Under the pieces are notes generated by a model. It ran no database searches and was not told the DNA's origin. It saw only the letters and a list, made by a program, of their open reading frames with translations. From Gammaproteobacteria bacterium (GTDB lineage: Bacteria > Pseudomonadota > Gammaproteobacteria > Enterobacterales > Psychrobiaceae), in the NCBI GenBank assembly GCA_013214885.1, contig JABSRS010000088.1, positions 1 to 10,504 on the forward strand: a stretch of DNA of 10,504 nt. Direction: 5' to 3'. A program made the translations under genes and the position numbers. This document shows positions 7,468 through 10,504 of this stretch, one piece after another (within the stretch, counting starts at the first letter, position 1; each line of letters starts with the position of its first letter).

Positions 7468-8586
7468 TTAAAACCGCCCAATTGCTGTTGATTTGTTAAG
7501 TAGACTAATCGCCCCGCTGCCCGCATTGGCAACTTCACCTAATGACAGCGCGCCAACAACAAAACTACTGTTTTCAGCGGTAGCATTGATAGCGGCCAAC
7601 TCTTGTTTAAAGCCTTGGTCCATATACAAAAATCGACTAATACAATCAAAAACAAGCACGCTTGGACGAACACTGCCAAGACAATTAGCTGCAATACTTG
7701 CTGCTGCAACCAAAGATTCAGTATCACTTTTTAATATATAGATCATAGAATTAACTGGAACATTACCAATACATTGTAACCCACTACCTACTGTTTTTAT
7801 TGGGTCTCGAACCAGGATTTCACCATTAGCCCCTTCGATACCGAGAGGGAATAGTTTAGCAACATCATAAAAGTCTTTTTGAAAAAATTTAGAATAACTT
7901 ATCTCTTCAACCCGTTGCTGATAAAAGTCTTTAGCGGGTTGATTGTTGATACTGACAGTGAGCGAACCACGCGCTTCAGTAACCAAATAGGGGCCGTCTA
8001 AAATTTCCCAACCATGTGCGACACCAACATCTAAAGGACCAGGTAAACCAACAAACTGCATGGCATCGACCAACATACCTTTATTGCTAAAAACACAAGG
8101 GCGCTGCACAAAATCAAGTGAGCCAGCTCCCCCGCCAATAACGTTAACATCGCAACCAGCGCAGTCATAAAAACTATCAATAAAGTCCTCTGAATTAAGG
8201 GACAAACCATCATAAAACATTAAAAAATTCTGATGAGATTGCAGGTTACAATCATTTTCAAGAATTAATTCCAATCCTTCAATATAAGTTGTTTTTTGAT
8301 CGAGCTGACAAATATTACTAACCGACAAGGTGTGAGAGAAGCCAACGATAATAACCCCCTGGCTCATTGATGACTCACCGAAAATAAGCTGAGGGTATGC
8401 ACCACCAAAGATCGGTATTTCGATAGTTCGTAAGAATGGGTCAATCGCCCAGTTTGGATAATCATTTTGACAACAAGCAAGAATTAAGACGCTAGCACTA
8501 TTGGCGTCTTGAGCTAATTTTATACCTTGCTTTAAGGCACTTAGCTGATCACTATCACTGTGCCAAATAAATGTAGGGGTAAGCAT
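7468..8586 (-). CDS. FIST-domain sensory protein (possible NosP-type NO/haem sensor, 372 aa)
   Basis: A soluble ligand-sensing protein made of FIST_N (about 25-215) and FIST_C (about 216-365) with no attached output domain and no signal peptide. Family landmarks are FGGAYPQ (60-66), the glycine-rich VIGGGAGSLDF (149-159), VGVAHGW (187-193) with a conserved-looking H191, LVRDPI (258-263), LVFDCISR (311-318) and the C-terminal GALSLGEVANAGSG followed by LLNKS. FIST domains were first described as small-molecule sensors in many signalling systems. The stand-alone NosP branch is reported to bind haem and NO and to regulate a kinase or c-di-GMP enzyme encoded beside it. The gene here abuts an EAL phosphodiesterase, the same arrangement, so the FIST protein probably controls that enzyme. 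Haem binding is inferred. The ATG at 8584-8586 has GGA six bases upstream and AAGGA eleven bases upstream. Confidence 0.9.
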   Translation of the reverse strand: MLTPTFIWHSDSDQLSALKQGIKLAQDANSASVLILACCQNDYPNWAIDPFLRTIEIPIFGGAYPQLIFGESSMSQGVIIVGFSHTLSVSNICQLDQKTTYIEGLELILENDCNLQSHQNFLMFYDGLSLNSEDFIDSFYDCAGCDVNVIGGGAGSLDFVQRPCVFSNKGMLVDAMQFVGLPGPLDVGVAHGWEILDGPYLVTEARGSLTVSINNQPAKDFYQQRVEEISYSKFFQKDFYDVAKLFPLGIEGANGEILVRDPIKTVGSGLQCIGNVPVNSMIYILKSDTESLVAAASIAANCLGSVRPSVLVFDCISRFLYMDQGFKQELAAINATAENSSFVVGALSLGEVANAGSGAISLLNKSTAIGRF

Positions 8587-8618
8587 TTAGTATCCAATCC
8601 TTGGTTATATTTATTTAG

Positions 8619-8649
8619 AATCTCAATTCGTTAAGCACAAATCAAGATT
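8619..8649 (-). promoter_or_regulatory. Inverted repeat between araC-type gene and FIST gene
   Basis: On the minus strand AATCTTGATT and AATTGAGATT flank an 11-base spacer. The arms pair over all ten positions in RNA if two central G-U wobbles are allowed (8 of 10 as DNA). The repeat lies in the 93-base gap, 33 bases upstream of the FIST start. No T-run follows, so it is not a standard terminator. A repressor operator or a leader hairpin is possible, or it is chance in AT-rich DNA. I found no convincing -35/-10 pair in this gap. Confidence 0.3.
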
Positions 8650-8679
8650 TTTTTATCTAACAACAAGTTTAAAAAATTA

Positions 8680-9723
8680 TTAGCTATTGACATCATTGGC
8701 AAAATTTCTGGCTGATACACCAGCCACCCGTCGAAACCAGCGTTGCATCGAGCTGGTGTCTGAAAAATCTAATGCGACGGCTAGTCGCTCTAAATTCATC
8801 TGCGGTTGAGCCAACAATCTTCGGGCTTCAGCCAACCTAACCTGGTCATATAACTGACGAAAACCAGTTGCTTGTTGCTCAAGCTTGCGTTGCAATGTTC
8901 GTCCAGACACAAACAAACGCTGAGCAACCTCTTCTTTGTTCGAAGTATTAGAACCCAAGCCATCACGTATCGCCAGCTTCACTTTGTAGCAGTAGTCATC
9001 ATCGGTTAATTGACTGACCTGCTGCTGCGCTTGCTCGGCAAATATTTCAAGCAATCTCAGATCGGGCATTTTTATTGATTGCTCTAACAGGCTGCTTTCA
9101 ATAATTAATTGGTCGTATTGCTGTCCAAACAATACCGGGCATTTGAAAAATGTTTGATATTTTTCCAGAGTACCCGGCGCACAGGCATGTCTAAAATGAA
9201 TCTCTTTGGCCGCTAAGTCTTCATTAGCCACCAGCCAGCGAGCAAACTTACCCCAAGAGGCAATGACATTTTCAACCATCACGCCCAAGATACTCGGAGC
9301 TTCATACTGACAGTGCCAACGAATATAAACCAGACTGTTGGCTTCAAGAATTTGAGTTTGTCCCATATCACCAACTAACTTCTCAAAGGGCATTGTTCTT
9401 GCTAGTGCATGTTTTAGCGACGGTGAATTCATGCTGATATAACCAAGAATAGAATAAGACTCGGGTCGGACAAATTGCGCTGCATATAAGCCAAAGCAAG
9501 GTTCTTTAGCCTGAGTAACCAATTCAATTAATACTTGTTGAAATACCTCCCCCGCCAATCTGCCAGCATCACCTTTGGTCAGTAATGCTGCTAAGCCAAA
9601 TTTAGCCAGAATTTCCTTAACATCAACCCCGAGTTCTTCAGCCGCAAAGCAATATTGCAACAAGGCGGCACTTGATGCACTGCCCAAACTGGAGTTTAGC
9701 GGGGTGTTGTCTCGCGATGGCAT
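8680..9723 (-). CDS. AraC-family transcriptional regulator (347 aa)
   Basis: DNA-binding regulator with an N-terminal ligand or oligomerisation region of the Arabinose_bd type (PF12625-like, about 20-210, including PESYSILGYISMNSPSLKHAL) and a C-terminal AraC/XylS domain (about 240-345). The first helix-turn-helix lies at about 263-282 (NKEEVAQRLFVSGRTLQRKL) and the second at about 311-335 (LERLAVALDFSDTSSMQRWF). This architecture is that of the OruR/VirS-like full-length regulators, not the cupin AraC type. The ATG at 9721-9723 has AGGA seven bases upstream. The gene is divergent from the FAD oxidase, its most likely target by the usual regulator-target arrangement. It also lies co-directionally 93 bases upstream of the FIST unit, so read-through is possible. 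The inducer is unknown; the oxidase context suggests a lipid or hydroxy acid. Confidence 0.92.
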   Translation of the reverse strand: MPSRDNTPLNSSLGSASSAALLQYCFAAEELGVDVKEILAKFGLAALLTKGDAGRLAGEVFQQVLIELVTQAKEPCFGLYAAQFVRPESYSILGYISMNSPSLKHALARTMPFEKLVGDMGQTQILEANSLVYIRWHCQYEAPSILGVMVENVIASWGKFARWLVANEDLAAKEIHFRHACAPGTLEKYQTFFKCPVLFGQQYDQLIIESSLLEQSIKMPDLRLLEIFAEQAQQQVSQLTDDDYCYKVKLAIRDGLGSNTSNKEEVAQRLFVSGRTLQRKLEQQATGFRQLYDQVRLAEARRLLAQPQMNLERLAVALDFSDTSSMQRWFRRVAGVSARNFANDVNS

Positions 9724-9745
9724 GATCTAGTCCTAAAAAGTCATT

Positions 9746-9791
9746 CAAACCTAGCTTAACACAGGTGAATATATACCCAAACCTCTAATAA
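9746..9791. promoter_or_regulatory. Candidate AraC-type operator: direct repeats CAAACCT-N4-TAA
   Basis: The pattern CAAACCT-N4-TAA occurs at 9746-9759 and again at 9778-9791, in the same orientation and 32 bases apart, about three helical turns. AraC-family proteins typically bind tandem direct repeats on one helix face. The second copy ends right where the -35 of the predicted oxidase promoter would be, the usual place for an activator. A seven-base repeat in a 117-base region could arise by chance, so this is suggestive only. Confidence 0.4.
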
Positions 9792-9797
9792 AGACCT

Positions 9798-9826
9798 AAT
9801 TTATTAGTAAAAATATTATTAATCAA
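9798..9826 (-). promoter_or_regulatory. Candidate promoter of the araC-type gene
   Basis: On the minus strand TTGATT (plus 9821-9826) and TAAATT (plus 9798-9803) are separated by 17 bases, about 75 bases upstream of the regulator's ATG. The segment overlaps the predicted oxidase promoter on the other strand, and its transcript would cross both CAAACCT repeats, allowing autoregulation. Confidence 0.35.
9814..9819 (+). promoter_or_regulatory. Candidate -10 element of the FAD oxidase promoter
   Basis: TATTAT matches the -10 consensus at five of six positions and lies 27 bases before the chosen oxidase start. No acceptable -35 occurs 16-18 bases upstream (the region reads AAGACC). A good -10 with a poor -35 beside repeats is what an activator-dependent promoter looks like. 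Confidence 0.35.
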
Positions 9827-9846
9827 TCACCTGCAGGAATATGATT

Positions 9847-10504
9847 ATGCGTTGGAATGGCTGGGGAAATCCTCAAACAAACTTTGACTTGCCTAGTGGC
9901 GGTTTGAGCTTTATTGAACAACAAATTGGCACGGGTAACATCCTCGGTGATGCCAGTTTGGAGTTTGCACTAAATCAAATCCCACCAAGCCGGATCACCC
10001 TAAAACACCCGTTAATCAATATCACTAATCAACAGCGGCTTATTCATGCTCGGGGCCAAAGCTTACCTGATTGGTTAGCTAAAAAAAGTGGCCTGTTAGA
10101 GCGCTATCCTGATGCGGTGTCCTTGCCAGAGCATAGCGATGATGTCCAGACCATTCTAGCTTTAGCCGCAGCACATGACTGGATGGTTATTCCTTTTGGC
10201 GGTGGTACCAGTGTGGTCGGGCACATTAACACGCCACAGTCGACTCGCCCGGTAATCGTGCTGTCTTTGGCCCGGTTAAATCAATTGCTGAGCCTCGATG
10301 AAGTTAGTCATACCGCAACCTTTGGTGCTGGTGTTGCTGGACCAGATCTTGAAGCGCAGCTCAAAGCTCACGGTTATACCCTTGGCCACTTTCCACAATC
10401 CTTTGAATACTCGACGCTTGGCGGCTGGGTTGCGACTCGCTCTAGTGGTCAGCAATCTTTGCGTTATGGCCGGATCGAGCAGTTATTTGCTGGCGGCAAA
10501 GTTG
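9847..10504 (+). CDS. FAD-binding oxidase, alkyldihydroxyacetonephosphate synthase-like (partial, N-terminal 219 codons)
   Basis: A flavoenzyme of the VAO/PCMH fold related to AGPS, which in eukaryotes makes the ether bond of alkyl-DHAP. Bacterial relatives may act on other glycerolipid precursors or 2-hydroxy acids. The FAD-binding region is visible: RYPDAVSLPEHSDDVQTIL at about 86-104, the pyrophosphate-binding PFGGGTSVVGH at 116-126, and GH(F)PQSFEYSTLGGWVATRSSGQQS at 180-204, which closely follows the AGPS signature around its STxGGW motif. The substrate-binding and cap domains lie beyond the window, so the reaction cannot be decided. I choose the second ATG (9847) because AGGA (9835-9838) is eight bases before it but only two bases before the first ATG at 9841; the resulting MRWNGWG start also suits the family. 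The gene is divergent from the AraC-type regulator and probably under its control. Confidence 0.88.
   Translation, partial: MRWNGWGNPQTNFDLPSGGLSFIEQQIGTGNILGDASLEFALNQIPPSRITLKHPLINITNQQRLIHARGQSLPDWLAKKSGLLERYPDAVSLPEHSDDVQTILALAAAHDWMVIPFGGGTSVVGHINTPQSTRPVIVLSLARLNQLLSLDEVSHTATFGAGVAGPDLEAQLKAHGYTLGHFPQSFEYSTLGGWVATRSSGQQSLRYGRIEQLFAGGKV

Noticed and set aside
7464..7538. Upstream ATG for the GGDEF-EAL gene
   Set aside because: It would overlap the FIST coding end by 71 bases, and the extra residues look like an out-of-frame reading of the FIST C-terminus; the ATG at 7463 is four bases past the FIST stop.
1..10504. CRISPR arrays, tRNA or rRNA genes, phage or plasmid genes, defence systems
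   Set aside because: I saw no regularly spaced repeats, no tRNA-like cloverleaf and no integrase, transposase, nuclease or toxin-antitoxin gene in the window.

Overview
The window is an AT-rich stretch of what looks like a marine gammaproteobacterial chromosome, probably Alteromonadales (Colwellia, Thalassotalea or Shewanella-like). The reasons are the low GC, the Gram-negative envelope genes (a TonB-dependent receptor and a lipoprotein), a FIST gene paired with a GGDEF/EAL gene, and an AraC regulator divergent from an AGPS-like FAD oxidase. This placement is inferred from gene content and was not tested by a search.

Layout. Positions 1-1850 (minus) hold the first 616 codons of a TonB-dependent receptor of the haemoglobin/transferrin/lactoferrin class; its C-terminus lies outside the window. 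It has its own promoter with a Fur-box-like site. Positions 1929-2360 carry no gene that I can support, but contain a REP-like imperfect hairpin near 2166-2188. A 79-residue lipoprotein of unknown function lies at 2361-2600 (minus), with its own candidate promoter. Positions 2755-8586 (minus) hold a compact three-gene unit: a FIST-domain sensor, a GGDEF-EAL protein with a degenerate cyclase motif and an intact EAL site, and a 938-residue polytopic DUF2339 membrane protein. The gaps are 4 and 38 bases. An AraC-family regulator (8680-9723, minus) lies 93 bases upstream of the FIST gene. A FAD-binding oxidase related to alkyldihydroxyacetonephosphate synthase starts at 9847 (plus) and runs off the window.

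How the parts may work together. The FIST protein is a soluble ligand-sensing module. Relatives called NosP bind haem and nitric oxide and control c-di-GMP enzymes or histidine kinases encoded beside them. The adjacent GGDEF-EAL protein has every EAL catalytic residue I can check but lacks the GGDEF glycines, so it should hydrolyse c-di-GMP. DUF2339 is an orphan membrane family and may be a further partner or an output. This FIST / EAL / DUF2339 unit is the most interesting part of the window. The AraC gene more likely controls the divergent oxidase: the shared 117-base intergenic region contains a 7-base direct repeat spaced 32 bases apart, next to a promoter with a good -10 but no -35. Read-through from araC into the FIST unit remains possible, because I find no convincing terminator or promoter between them.
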